Below, piece by piece: positions 9,216 through 17,569 of a stretch of 64,000 nt of DNA. The DNA lies in NCBI RefSeq assembly GCF_001610835.1, contig NZ_CP011270.1:6218001-6282000 (forward strand), read 5' to 3'. Positions within the stretch are counted from its first letter, which is position 1. Each line of letters starts with the position of its first letter. The notes below the pieces were generated by a model. It made no database searches. It was not told the DNA's origin and saw only the letters and a program-made list of their open reading frames with translations. The translations under genes were made by a program, and so were the position numbers. The DNA comes from Planctomyces sp. SH-PL14. Its GTDB lineage: Bacteria; Planctomycetota; Planctomycetia; Planctomycetales; Planctomycetaceae.

Positions 9216-10136
9216 ATGCCGGATCAGCCCGCCAGTCCCGCTCCGGGACCGTCCCCGCAATCTCCGAAGAAGCACGTCCACATCCCGGTCCTGCTGCATG
9301 AGGTCCTGTCGGCCCTCGACCTGCGCCCGGGACTGACGGTCGTCGACGGGACCGTCGGAGCCGCCGGCCACAGCCGCAAGATCCACGAAAAGATTCAGCC
9401 CGGCGGCACACTGATCGGACTCGACCGCGACTCCCTGATGCTCGGGTACGCGGCCCAGTTCATCGACGGCGAACACGTCCAACTCCTCCAGCGGAGCTAC
9501 TCCGAACTCCCCGACGTCCTCCAGGAACTCTCCCTCGGCCCCGTCGACCGGATCCTCGTCGACCTCGGCCTGTCGTCGGACCAGCTCGCCGACCGCGAGC
9601 GGGGCTTCGGCATCCAGGCCGGCGGCCCCCTCGACCTGCGGTTCGACACCCGCCAGGGCGTCCCCGCCGCCGAGTACCTCCGGACCGTTTCAGCCGACGA
9701 CCTCACGAAGATGCTTCGCGAGTACGGCGAGGAGCCGCTGGCGGAACGGATCGCCGGGGCGATCGTCGACCGTCGAAAGACCCAGCCGGTGGCGACATCG
9801 GAAGACCTCGCGGAGCTGGTACGAAGGATCAAGGGAACCCGCGGCGACACCCACCCGGCGACGCAGGTCTTTCAGGCCCTGCGGATCGCGGTGAACCGCG
9901 AGTTCGACCACCTGCGGACATTCCTCGATACGGTGCTGCCCGCGTGTCTGGCCCCCGGCGGGCTGGCGGCGGTGATCACGTTTCATTCCCTGGAAGACCG
10001 ACTCGTCAAAGAGACCTTTCGAGAGACCGAACGATGGGACAACCTTACGAAAAAGCCCCTGGTCGCCTCGCCGGCCGAAATCCGTCTCAATCCCCGTTCG
10101 CGCACGGCCAAGCTGCGGCTCGCCAGGCTCCGCTAG
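9216..10136 (+). CDS. rsmH: 16S rRNA (cytosine-1402-N4)-methyltransferase
   Basis: 306 residues from ATG 9216; the open frame runs further upstream, but homology-like sequence starts only at KKHVHIPVLLHEVL. Hallmarks are the SAM-binding loop DGTVGAAGHS, DLGLSSDQL, the RFD/ALRIAVNREF segment and the diagnostic ITFHSLEDR near the C-terminus. RsmH methylates C1402 of 16S rRNA in the ribosomal P site. As in most bacteria it heads the division/cell-wall (dcw) cluster, here followed by a LysM protein, an FtsL-like gene and ftsI. The ~265 bp upstream, after E330 copy 2, are pyrimidine-rich and presumably contain the promoter. Confidence 0.95.
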   Translation: MPDQPASPAPGPSPQSPKKHVHIPVLLHEVLSALDLRPGLTVVDGTVGAAGHSRKIHEKIQPGGTLIGLDRDSLMLGYAAQFIDGEHVQLLQRSYSELPDVLQELSLGPVDRILVDLGLSSDQLADRERGFGIQAGGPLDLRFDTRQGVPAAEYLRTVSADDLTKMLREYGEEPLAERIAGAIVDRRKTQPVATSEDLAELVRRIKGTRGDTHPATQVFQALRIAVNREFDHLRTFLDTVLPACLAPGGLAAVITFHSLEDRLVKETFRETERWDNLTKKPLVASPAEIRLNPRSRTAKLRLARLR

Positions 10137-12082
10137 AGCCGCTGGCCTCCACACCGGCCCCCGCCCCGGCTCCCCTCGCGACCCCTCTCCGCACGCCGGC
10201 CCCCGCCGCGCTGGAGCAGCCGGTCGTCGAGCGGACTGTGACTCGTGAGCGGCTCGCTGCCGATCCGGTTCCGGCCCACGAGGTCCGCCGCCAGCTCGCG
10301 AGCCGCGAGCCGGTCGTGAAGACGTCCGGCGGGATGCCGCTCCGCGTGGCGGGAACGCTCGCCCTGGCGGTCGGGATCGCCGGCGGCTTCGGTTACGCGA
10401 CGTTCAACAAGCTCCAGGCTCAAGGCTCCGAGCCGAACCTCTCCCGCTTCGACGAAGTCGATCCGGCCGCGGCTCCGGCGGCGAAGGAGAAGACCGAGAC
10501 GACCGAACTGATCGAGGAACCGCAGGACGAGACGCTGGCCGGACTGTTCCAGGTCCCGGCCGACATGCCGGACCTCGCGCCCACACCGCCGGCGGTCCCC
10601 GCTGCGGCTCCTGCCGGCAACCCGTTTGACGCCGCGCCAAATGCCGCGGCGGCCAATCCCTTCGACGCTGCCGGTCCCGGGACGGCCGCACCGGTCGCTG
10701 TGCCGGCCGACGCCTCCTCCGCTCAGCCTTCGGGCGGCCAGTGGGCGAACCGCAAGGTCAAGGGCGCGCCGGCCGATGCCGCCGCCAAGCCGAAGTCGCG
10801 GTTCCCGGCCCCGACGACCTACCCCAGCTTCCCTCCCAAGACTCCGAAGGAGTTCTTTGGCGATCCCAATGCAAAGAACGTCGCCCCGCAGCCGGTCGAG
10901 CAGGCCGAACCGCTCCCCGCCGTTGCTGGAAGGAATCCGCTGGCGGCGTCGGCTGTCGCCGAACTGGAGCCGGTGACCCTCGTGATCCCGGCGGAAGCTG
11001 AGATCGTCGCCCCGGCCGGTGCCCCCTCGTCCCGCGGACCGGTCATGCCGGTTCAGTTCGAGCCGACCCTCGGTGCCGCGCCCGGAGCAGGGGCTCCGCC
11101 GGCCCAGCAGCCCCCGGCGTTCCCACCCGCTCAGGACAATTTCGGCCTCGTCGACGAAGCCCCCGCCGCCGCACCGGCGGCCCGCCCGGCTCCGGCCCTG
11201 CCGGCCGCGAACTCGACGGTCCCCTCCATCGATCTCGGACCCGCTCCCTCGCAGGGAACACCCCAGCCGGTCCCGGTCTTCGGCAACGAAGCGGCCGAGC
11301 CTGCTCCGGCCAGCCCCCCGCAACCAGCCGCGCGGCGCCCGGCCGCCTTCGACGGCGGCTTCGACTCGGTCCCCGCTCCCGCCCCCGCTCCCGTCCCCGT
11401 GGGGAATGCCTTCGAGCCCCGGGCCACGATGCCGACTCCGGCTCCGTCGGCTGCCCGCGGACTGACCCAGCCTCCTCAGTGGCCCGCACGGGAAGCGGCT
11501 CCGCTCTCGGCCGCGCCGGCTGGTCCGGCCGACCCGTTCGGGGCGAACGGCGCCCCGGCCGGGAATGGCCAGTACAACGGCCAGGAGACGGTCTACACCG
11601 CCGAAGCGGGGGACAACTACTGGACGATCTCCCGCAAGCAGTACGGGATGGGCCGCTACTTCGCCGCCCTCGCCGAATACAACAAGGCCCGTATCCCGGA
11701 CCCCCGGAAGCTCAAGCCGGGGATGAAGGTCGTGATCCCGACCTCCGCCGTGCTGACGGAGAAGTACGCCCACCTCATCAGCGGCGCGGAGCCGTCGAAG
11801 ACCTACGCTCCGCAAACGGCAGATGCTGCCGGTGGCGCGATCCAGCAGGTCGGGTTCTTCGTCGATCCGACGGGGCAGCCGCTGTACCGCGTGGCGGAAG
11901 GGGACACGCTCTCCGACATCGCGCAGAGCACGCTTGGCCGTTCAAGTCGCTGGGTTCAGATTTATGGGCTTAATCGGGAGAACCTGAAAACTCCGAACGA
12001 CCTGAAGCTGGGGATGGTTCTTCGTCTCCCGCAGGACGCCAGCGGCGTTCAGGCTGCTCCGGACGCGACCATCATCCGATAG
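10034..12082 (+). CDS. Pro/Ala-rich membrane-anchored LysM protein in dcw cluster
   Basis: About 682 residues if started at ATG 10034, which would overlap rsmH by 103 bp in another frame. An alternative start is ATG 10334, just before the single hydrophobic segment (MPLRVAGTLALAVGIAGGFG). A ~370-residue low-complexity periplasmic linker rich in Pro and Ala follows. Two LysM domains close the protein: ~519-575 (VYTAEAGDNYWTISRKQYG ... LKPGMKVVIP) and ~615-672 (YRVAEGDTLSDIAQSTLG ... LKLGMVLRLP). LysM binds peptidoglycan, so the protein likely tethers the inner membrane to the wall. Its place between rsmH and ftsL/ftsI suggests a wall or division role. Residues in the linker may matter little. 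Confidence 0.85.
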   Translation: MGQPYEKAPGRLAGRNPSQSPFAHGQAAARQAPLEPLASTPAPAPAPLATPLRTPAPAALEQPVVERTVTRERLAADPVPAHEVRRQLASREPVVKTSGGMPLRVAGTLALAVGIAGGFGYATFNKLQAQGSEPNLSRFDEVDPAAAPAAKEKTETTELIEEPQDETLAGLFQVPADMPDLAPTPPAVPAAAPAGNPFDAAPNAAAANPFDAAGPGTAAPVAVPADASSAQPSGGQWANRKVKGAPADAAAKPKSRFPAPTTYPSFPPKTPKEFFGDPNAKNVAPQPVEQAEPLPAVAGRNPLAASAVAELEPVTLVIPAEAEIVAPAGAPSSRGPVMPVQFEPTLGAAPGAGAPPAQQPPAFPPAQDNFGLVDEAPAAAPAARPAPALPAANSTVPSIDLGPAPSQGTPQPVPVFGNEAAEPAPASPPQPAARRPAAFDGGFDSVPAPAPAPVPVGNAFEPRATMPTPAPSAARGLTQPPQWPAREAAPLSAAPAGPADPFGANGAPAGNGQYNGQETVYTAEAGDNYWTISRKQYGMGRYFAALAEYNKARIPDPRKLKPGMKVVIPTSAVLTEKYAHLISGAEPSKTYAPQTADAAGGAIQQVGFFVDPTGQPLYRVAEGDTLSDIAQSTLGRSSRWVQIYGLNRENLKTPNDLKLGMVLRLPQDASGVQAAPDATIIR

Positions 12083-12109
12083 CAGTAGTGAGCGAAAGCT
12101 CCTGAGACT

Positions 12110-12163
12110 CGCCCGGTGTGTGCCGCCCATCCCCCTCGGGCAGCGCATGCCGGGCGTTTTTTT
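12110..12163 (+). terminator. Rho-independent terminator
   Basis: CGCCCGG (12110-12116) pairs with CCGGGCG (12150-12156), with further pairing inside (GCCC with GGGC). It is followed by seven T residues (12157-12163). It lies 27 bp after the LysM gene stop, so the rsmH-LysM transcript may end here and ftsL/ftsI may be transcribed separately. Confidence 0.85.
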
Positions 12164-12174
12164 GTTTGGAAGAA

Positions 12175-12193
12175 GGACTAGGGACGAGAGTCC
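12175..12193 (+). repeat. GGACTAGGGACGAG-type short repeat
   Basis: GGACTAGGGACGAGAGTCC resembles the reverse complement of the palindrome arm found between the RND adaptor and permease genes (20560-20585). Unknown role. Confidence 0.5.
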
Positions 12194-12266
12194 AGGGCCA
12201 AAGCCTTCGAGGCCGTTCGCCCTGACTGAGACTTGATACCTGCCACCTGAGACTTCACCTCCCTCC

Positions 12267-12536
12267 ATGTTCTTCCGCTTCAGCGCCGCAATCGTCCTCC
12301 TGGTGCTGATTGCCCTCACGAACATTGCCCTCGAGAAGCGGAACCTGTCGACGCGGCAGGCGCTGAGCCTGCAGGTGTACCGGTACGACCAGTTGCAGGA
12401 CGAATACGCGAAGCTCCGTCTCCGGACGCAGCAGTTGGGAGCCCCGGCCCGGCTCATTGAAGAGATCGAACAACCCCGGCCGAAGACAACGGGGAAGCCG
12501 GTCAAAGCCTCGGGACGAAGCCGGACGACTCGGTGA
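12267..12536 (+). CDS. ftsL: FtsL-like small membrane protein
   Basis: 89 residues with one N-terminal membrane helix (FRFSAAIVLLVLIALTNIAL) followed by a coiled-coil-prone stretch (QALSLQVYRYDQLQDEYAKL) and a basic tail. Size, topology and position directly upstream of the class B PBP gene are those of FtsL, the bitopic partner of FtsI/FtsQ/FtsB. FtsL is very poorly conserved in sequence, so the assignment rests on topology and synteny. No strong Shine-Dalgarno is evident. Confidence 0.65.
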   Translation: MFFRFSAAIVLLVLIALTNIALEKRNLSTRQALSLQVYRYDQLQDEYAKLRLRTQQLGAPARLIEEIEQPRPKTTGKPVKASGRSRTTR

Positions 12537-12557
12537 AGGCCGGGCCGCAATCCCGAC

Positions 12558-12743
12558 GACGCTGAAGGCGTCAAACACCCCATCCTGGGGCATCGCCCCA
12601 GGATGGGAAGCCAGAAAGGCATTCGAGCCCTGAAGGGGCGTCACAACGTCGATGTTGTGACGCCCCTTCAGGGCTTGGGTCTGTGCGGTGACCGCAAACC
12701 TGGGGCGATTCCCCAGGCCAGGGTGTGTCACCCCCTTGGGGTG
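12558..12743 (+). repeat. Transposase-less REP/BIME unit (A-B-C-C'-B'-A') between ftsL and ftsI
   Basis: Six hairpin modules in mirror order. A is GACGCTGAAGGCGTC (12558-12572). B has 10-bp arms CATCCTGGGG / CCCCAGGATG (12581-12605). C and C' are the two halves of one perfect 22-bp inverted repeat with a 6-nt loop (arms 12626-12647 and 12654-12675). B' has 7-bp arms CCTGGGG / CCCCAGG (12699-12717). A' is CACCCC-TT-GGGGTG (~12730-12743). The same modules flank the solo transposase at 28454-29099. Confidence 0.9.
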
Positions 12744-12785
12744 AAATCGTGCGGCCGCGTTCATGACTCGGAGCGCCGTCCTCGA

Positions 12786-14546
12786 ATGTCGACAACTCCC
12801 GCCACCTCCCGACCCTCCGCGACGGTCTCGTCGTGGCGGCTCTATGGGCTGGCGGCGGGGCTGGTGCTGGTGTGGCTGGTTCTCGTGGGGCGGCTCGTTC
12901 AGCTCCAGTGGTGGAGTCAGGACCAGTTTGTGCGGCGGGCGGTCCGGCAGCGGAACTTTCAGGAGACGATCGCCGCCCGTCCCGGCGACGTCCTCGATCG
13001 CGAGGGGCGGATCCTCGCGACCTCGATCCCGACCGAGAGCTTCTTCGTCGATCCCGGCGAGATCGACGATCCGTGGGAGTTCGCCTGGCGGCTGACCGAG
13101 GCGATCCCGCTCGACGCCCCGCGGCTGGCGGGCCGGATCGAGGGGGCGGCGGCCGAGGGGAAGCGGTTCCTGTGGGTCAAGCGGCGGCTCTCGGATGCCG
13201 AGGCGGTGGCGGTGCGGGCCCTGCGTCTTCCCGTGGCCGCCTATGGGCTTCAGACGGAGTACCTGCGCCGCTATCCGCAGGGGACGGTCGCGGCGCACGT
13301 CCTGGGGCAGCGGGATATTGACGGCATCGGACGGGGCGGGGTGGAGGAACGGTTTGCCGGGGAGCTTGGCGGCCGGGGGGGCGTGCGGCATCTCGTTCGG
13401 GATGCGCGGGGGTACGTGATCGATGTCCGCGGGGAGTCGCCGGCGCGGCCCGGGGACACGCTTCAGCTCTCGCTCGACACGATCCTCCAGATCGAGATCG
13501 AGCAGCGGCTCGACGGGCTGATGGCGGAGGTGGTCCCCGAGAGCGCGTGCGCCGTGGTGCTTGATCCCCGCAGCGGGGAAGTGCTGGCGATGGCGAGCCG
13601 GCCCGCGTTCGATCCGAACGATCCGGCGAGCGCGCCGGCCAACGCGTGGCGGAACCTCGCGATTCAGGCGATGTATGAGCCGGGCTCAACGTTCAAGCCG
13701 CTCGTCGTGGCGTATGCGATCGACCGGGAGGCGATTCAGTCGGACGAGTCGTTCGACTGCATGCGGGGGGCGTACCGGATGGGGCCGCGGGTGCTGCATG
13801 ACCATCACCGGTACGGGATGCTGTCGGTCGATGACATCCTGGTGAAGTCGAGCAATATCGGGATGGCGAAGATCGGCGAGCGGCTGGCGAACGAAGGGCT
13901 TTACGACTGTGCGGTCCGGTTTGGGTTTGGCCGGCCGACGGGGATCGAGTTGCCGGGGGAACTGGGGGGGATGCTGCATCCCCTGGCGAAGTGGACGCGG
14001 TATTCGACGGGATCGATTCCGATGGGGCAGGAGGTGAGTGCGACGCCGCTGCAGATGCTGGCGGCGCATGCGGCCCTGGCCAACCGGGGGATGTTCCAGA
14101 CGCCGCATCTGGTGCTGGATGTGTTGCCGGAGGGGCGGCCGCGGGGGACGCCGATGCCGTGTTCGACGATCGCGTCGCGGGTGATTGGCGAGGCGTCGGC
14201 GCGGTGGGTGGTGGAGACGCCGCTGGTGGGGGTGGTGGAGCGGGGGACGGGGAAGAAGGCTCAGATCGATGGCGTGACGGTCTTCGGGAAGACGGGGACT
14301 TCGCAGAAGGTGGAGGCGAACGGGGCGTATTCGCACAGCCGTCACGTGGCTTCGTTTATTTGCGGTGCGCCGGCGGAGGATCCGCGGGTGCTGGTGCTGG
14401 TGACGGTGGATGAGCCGACGAAGGGGCCGAGTGATTTTGGTGGGATTGCGGCGGCACCGGCGGCTCGGGACATTCTGGAGCGGGCGTTGCGGCGGTATGG
14501 CGGGGCGGAGCGGGTGGCCGAGTCCGAGGCATCAAAGCCGCAATAG
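12786..14546 (+). CDS. ftsI: Class B penicillin-binding protein / division transpeptidase FtsI
   Basis: 586 residues from ATG 12786; the frame is open upstream through the REP unit, but the short N-terminal tail and TM (LYGLAAGLVLVWLVLVGRLV) begin here. The pedestal domain contains RPGDVLDREGRILATS. The transpeptidase domain has all three active-site motifs: S301-T-F-K304, S355-S-N357 and K502-T-G504 (FGKTGTSQK). There is no PASTA domain, which fits FtsI rather than SpoVD/PbpX types. It cross-links septal peptidoglycan and should work with FtsL and FtsW. Codon choice changes along the gene: the 3' half is strikingly G-rich (for example 33 G against 9 C in 14221-14280). Confidence 0.93.
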   Translation: MSTTPATSRPSATVSSWRLYGLAAGLVLVWLVLVGRLVQLQWWSQDQFVRRAVRQRNFQETIAARPGDVLDREGRILATSIPTESFFVDPGEIDDPWEFAWRLTEAIPLDAPRLAGRIEGAAAEGKRFLWVKRRLSDAEAVAVRALRLPVAAYGLQTEYLRRYPQGTVAAHVLGQRDIDGIGRGGVEERFAGELGGRGGVRHLVRDARGYVIDVRGESPARPGDTLQLSLDTILQIEIEQRLDGLMAEVVPESACAVVLDPRSGEVLAMASRPAFDPNDPASAPANAWRNLAIQAMYEPGSTFKPLVVAYAIDREAIQSDESFDCMRGAYRMGPRVLHDHHRYGMLSVDDILVKSSNIGMAKIGERLANEGLYDCAVRFGFGRPTGIELPGELGGMLHPLAKWTRYSTGSIPMGQEVSATPLQMLAAHAALANRGMFQTPHLVLDVLPEGRPRGTPMPCSTIASRVIGEASARWVVETPLVGVVERGTGKKAQIDGVTVFGKTGTSQKVEANGAYSHSRHVASFICGAPAEDPRVLVLVTVDEPTKGPSDFGGIAAAPAARDILERALRRYGGAERVAESEASKPQ

Positions 14547-14605
14547 CCTGCTCGAAGACCGTACCTGGCGGACGGGTATCCGATACGGCAACCCGTCGTC
14601 ACTCG

Positions 14606-14878
14606 CCAGCCGGGGTCAAGGGGGCCTCGCCCCCTTGCCGCCGGAGGCGCTTCCATGAGGAACCGTGGCAAGTAACGGACATTCCCTTTGTGGAACCGGC
14701 GTTGAGGACTCACCGCTCGCTTTGACATCCACGCGTCTTAGGTGACGGGGGCATGCGACACGGTGTCCGCGCTTGGATACTCACTCCTTCAGACATCTCT
14801 CGACGGCCAGGCCTCCGGCGGGCAAGAGGGCGTTGCCCCCTTGCATCCCCCACCAGGGACAGGGCCCCTGGACCCCGG
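14606..14878 (+). repeat. E330 dispersed element, copy 3 (left end degraded)
   Basis: Starts at CCAGCCGGGGTCAAGGGGGC and continues through the short-loop left hairpin, GAGGAACCGTGG, TTCAGACATCTCTCGACGG, and the right-end hairpin with GGGCCCCTGGACCCC. The usual CTCAAACCCAACGTG left end is not recognisable. It fills the gap between the convergent stops of ftsI (14546) and the GT39-like gene (14882). Confidence 0.88.
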
Positions 14879-14881
14879 CTT

Positions 14882-16477
14882 TTATTGTTCGGGTGGGGAG
14901 AGACGCTGCACTCGCGCCGTCGACAGATCCCGCGACAGCGTCACCTTCCAACCCTGACGCTGCAGCAATACCCGCATCGCCTCACCCGCATCCCGCCCCA
15001 GATCAATATCCGTCGCACACGCAATCCAGATCGACTTACCCCGCTCCCCCGCATCGTCAATCACGGCGTCATAAATCGGCCGGCAATGCTCCAGCTGCGT
15101 CCACAACAACGGCAACCCATACCGCGGATGCGGCGTCGTGACGAAGAAACGACCCACCCGCGACGCAATGTACTCCTCAAACAAAAGGTCATGCCCGAAC
15201 GTCGGAATCAACCCCGCCTCCACCAGCCCGCCATAAACAAAGATCGTCTCCCCCTCCACCCCCTCCGCCTGCACAACCTCCCCCACCACCTTCCAGTCAG
15301 CCGCCTCAGCAGAATCGATCACCGGTGAGACCCAGATCGGCTGCCCCACAAACACCCAACCGGCCACGACCCCCGCCGCCGCCAGGGGAACCGCAATCCC
15401 ATTCGCCGCCCGGGCCAGCAAGGCGGCCACAACGAGCACCGTCGCCGGAGCCCCCGCCAACGCATACCGCGGATGCCCCAGCGTCGGTGAGAGCAGAAAG
15501 CTCAGGGCCACGAAGAGCAACTGCAGCCCCGGCCCCACGACCAGCAACAGCCCCATCCACCCGGGCATGGCGGCGGGCTCCAGCGAGGGAACAACCGCGG
15601 GTTTCCGGCTTCGGAAGACAGACCCACAGAGAATCGCCGGAAGAGCGAGGCACAATGCAAAGGCTCCGATCTGCCGTTCGATCGGAATGCTGGTGCGGAT
15701 GAACTCGAGAAACGGCCGCAGCTCCCACACCCGAACGAACGCGGGGATCAACGGAGCTCCGAAGACGAGCAGCAGCAACCCCGCCAACAGCAGCCGCCCG
15801 CGAACCAACGGTGGCGCCGACTTCGAGAACCAGCGCACGGCCAGCAACCCCGACACCGCCGCGACGAACGCCACGTTGACGTAATGGTTCCACAGCAGCG
15901 CTGCCTGAAAACCGGTCCACACGAGGAGCCACCGCCACGACGTCGGCGCCTGCATCCAGCGGGCCGTCGCATAGAGGACCGCGCTCGAGAGGCCGACGGT
16001 GACGCCGTAGGTTCGCGCCAGCCGGCCCGGCTCCCACAGGTCGGGATGCCAAGCCATCAGCAGAGGAGCGAGCATCGCCGCGCGCCAGCCGAATGTCGAA
16101 CGGGCGGCCAGGAAGACAAAGAGCGGCGCGGCCCACAGCGCGAGGAGCGAGGGAAGCCGCAGCGCCCACGCATGCTTCCCTAAAAGGTCGAGCGCGGCCC
16201 GCTGCAGGGCAAAGGAGAGCGGCGGCGTCGCGGAGTACTCGAGGCTTCTCTGAAGCAGCGTCCCCGGGTTCTCTTCCGCCGCGATCCAGTAGGAAGCGTG
16301 CTCGTCGAGCGTGAGCGCATCACTTCGCCAGACTGGAAGACTGGCCAGCAGGCATGCCGCGGCGATGAGCGCCAGCGCGAGGCCGCCGAGCGCGCGGTCC
16401 GGGAGCGCGGAGGGCATCGTCTGCCGGGATGAGATTGCGGAGGCCACGCCGTCCTCGTTGCGGACTCGTTCGGGCAC
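14882..16477 (-). CDS. GT39-like integral membrane glycosyltransferase (ArnT/PMT superfamily)
   Basis: Up to 531 residues (GTG 16477; ATG 16417 is an alternative start). There are about ten hydrophobic helices in the N-terminal two thirds. The first loop carries the acidic pair of the family, LDEHASYW (Asp58-Glu59). A segment WEPGRLARTYGVTVGLSS and a C-terminal soluble part follow. GT39/ArnT-type enzymes use polyprenyl-phosphate sugars and transfer them to lipids or proteins on the periplasmic side. It is clearly related along most of its length to the enzyme encoded at 40694-42346, which is in a sugar operon. This copy stands alone. The sugar and acceptor are unknown. Confidence 0.8.
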   Translation of the reverse strand: MPERVRNEDGVASAISSRQTMPSALPDRALGGLALALIAAACLLASLPVWRSDALTLDEHASYWIAAEENPGTLLQRSLEYSATPPLSFALQRAALDLLGKHAWALRLPSLLALWAAPLFVFLAARSTFGWRAAMLAPLLMAWHPDLWEPGRLARTYGVTVGLSSAVLYATARWMQAPTSWRWLLVWTGFQAALLWNHYVNVAFVAAVSGLLAVRWFSKSAPPLVRGRLLLAGLLLLVFGAPLIPAFVRVWELRPFLEFIRTSIPIERQIGAFALCLALPAILCGSVFRSRKPAVVPSLEPAAMPGWMGLLLVVGPGLQLLFVALSFLLSPTLGHPRYALAGAPATVLVVAALLARAANGIAVPLAAAGVVAGWVFVGQPIWVSPVIDSAEAADWKVVGEVVQAEGVEGETIFVYGGLVEAGLIPTFGHDLLFEEYIASRVGRFFVTTPHPRYGLPLLWTQLEHCRPIYDAVIDDAGERGKSIWIACATDIDLGRDAGEAMRVLLQRQGWKVTLSRDLSTARVQRLSPPEQ

Positions 16478-16615
16478 CGCGTGTCGCGGTCCGAGAGTGC
16501 TATAGCAGAGGAGAGCGGCCGCTGGGTAGGAGAACGAGGGCGGGGGAGGCGGGGACGGAGGGCAGGGCGTCTGGCGGGAGGATGTCCGACTACGGAAAAC
16601 CGACCACTCCGAACT

Positions 16616-17518
16616 CTAGTGATCCTTCCGCTGCCGGGCGCGGATCATCTCCACGACCCCCCGCGGCAGCGGCGAGAGGAACCGCAGGCCGTAGCTGTAC
16701 CGCGCCTCCTGGCAGAAGAGCCCATCCACCTGGTTGCAGCGCCAGCGGATCTCGCACTCAACCGGCGTCGGGAAGCCGGAGATGGAGGGGAGATAAAGGA
16801 ACAGGTGTTCGCCGTCGATTGGTTCCGGCGAGAGGATCTTGGCCCCGGTCTCCGAGATGTCCTCGGTCGAGATCGTCAGGACCTCGTCGGAGTCGATCTG
16901 CGACCGGATCTGGCCGGAACGGTCACAGGCGTAACGCGGGCTGATCCGCCGCTCGGAGCCGCCGGGAGCCTGGAACAGTCCCTGCAGGGCAAAACTCTCG
17001 GGACGGACGACGCTCGGCCGCGGCGCCGCCTGGAGGTATTCGGCAAGGAGCTTGGCGCGGTCCTTCGACCAGATCTGGGTGTCTCCGAAGGAAACGTTCT
17101 CGCTGTCGTCCAGAACCGACTCGGCCAGGTCGGCCTCGATGCCGGACGTCGCGGGGGCGGGGAGCAACTCCGCCTTCTGCGGGGCGGTGAACCGGACGCC
17201 GTAGACCCAGCCGTTCTCCGGTCCGTCGCCGGCCATGCGGCACCATCGGACGGAGCCTTCGATCACCTGCTGCGTCCCGTTCACGGGAGTGAAGCGGATC
17301 CAGATCGCGTGGTGCAGGATCCGCTCCTGGCAGAGGAGCTTCGCCCCTTCCACGGAGACGTCGGCCAGGAAGGCGGCGTACGTCACCAGGGACGAATCGG
17401 GGCCCGCCTGGCGACAGATCACGTCGGCCGGCTGCTGACTGGGAACCCGGTCCGCCAGGCGGCGGTCATCCTGTTCCGATGAACTCTTCGCTTCGTCCGA
17501 GGAATGAACGGAACGCAT
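16616..17518 (-). CDS. Tandem PilZ-domain protein
   Basis: About 300 residues from ATG 17518; an in-frame TTG/ATG at 17569/17566 would add 17 residues but lacks a Shine-Dalgarno. Two PilZ domains are visible. The first starts DRRLADRV with DVSVEGAKL. The second starts ERRISPRY with DISETGAKI. Both retain the RxxxR and DxSxxG c-di-GMP-binding signatures. No membrane segment or output domain is present, so it is probably a cytoplasmic c-di-GMP receptor or adaptor. The gene lies 138 bp upstream of the GT39-like gene on the same strand and could control envelope glycosylation, but that link is only positional. Confidence 0.85.
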   Translation of the reverse strand: MRSVHSSDEAKSSSEQDDRRLADRVPSQQPADVICRQAGPDSSLVTYAAFLADVSVEGAKLLCQERILHHAIWIRFTPVNGTQQVIEGSVRWCRMAGDGPENGWVYGVRFTAPQKAELLPAPATSGIEADLAESVLDDSENVSFGDTQIWSKDRAKLLAEYLQAAPRPSVVRPESFALQGLFQAPGGSERRISPRYACDRSGQIRSQIDSDEVLTISTEDISETGAKILSPEPIDGEHLFLYLPSISGFPTPVECEIRWRCNQVDGLFCQEARYSYGLRFLSPLPRGVVEMIRARQRKDH

Positions 17519-17569
17519 GATGGAGCTTTCTGTCCGCACGGCGGACCCAACACGAAATCTAGCCATCAA

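Noticed and set aside
10133..11815. A 560-codon minus-strand frame opposite the LysM gene
   Set aside because: Arg/Gly-rich complement of Pro/Ala codons; nothing protein-like. The two LysM domains on the plus strand show which frame is real.
12603..12785. Extended N-terminus of FtsI reading through the REP unit
   Set aside because: That part is encoded by the hairpin repeats, and the known FtsI layout (short tail, TM) starts at ATG 12786.
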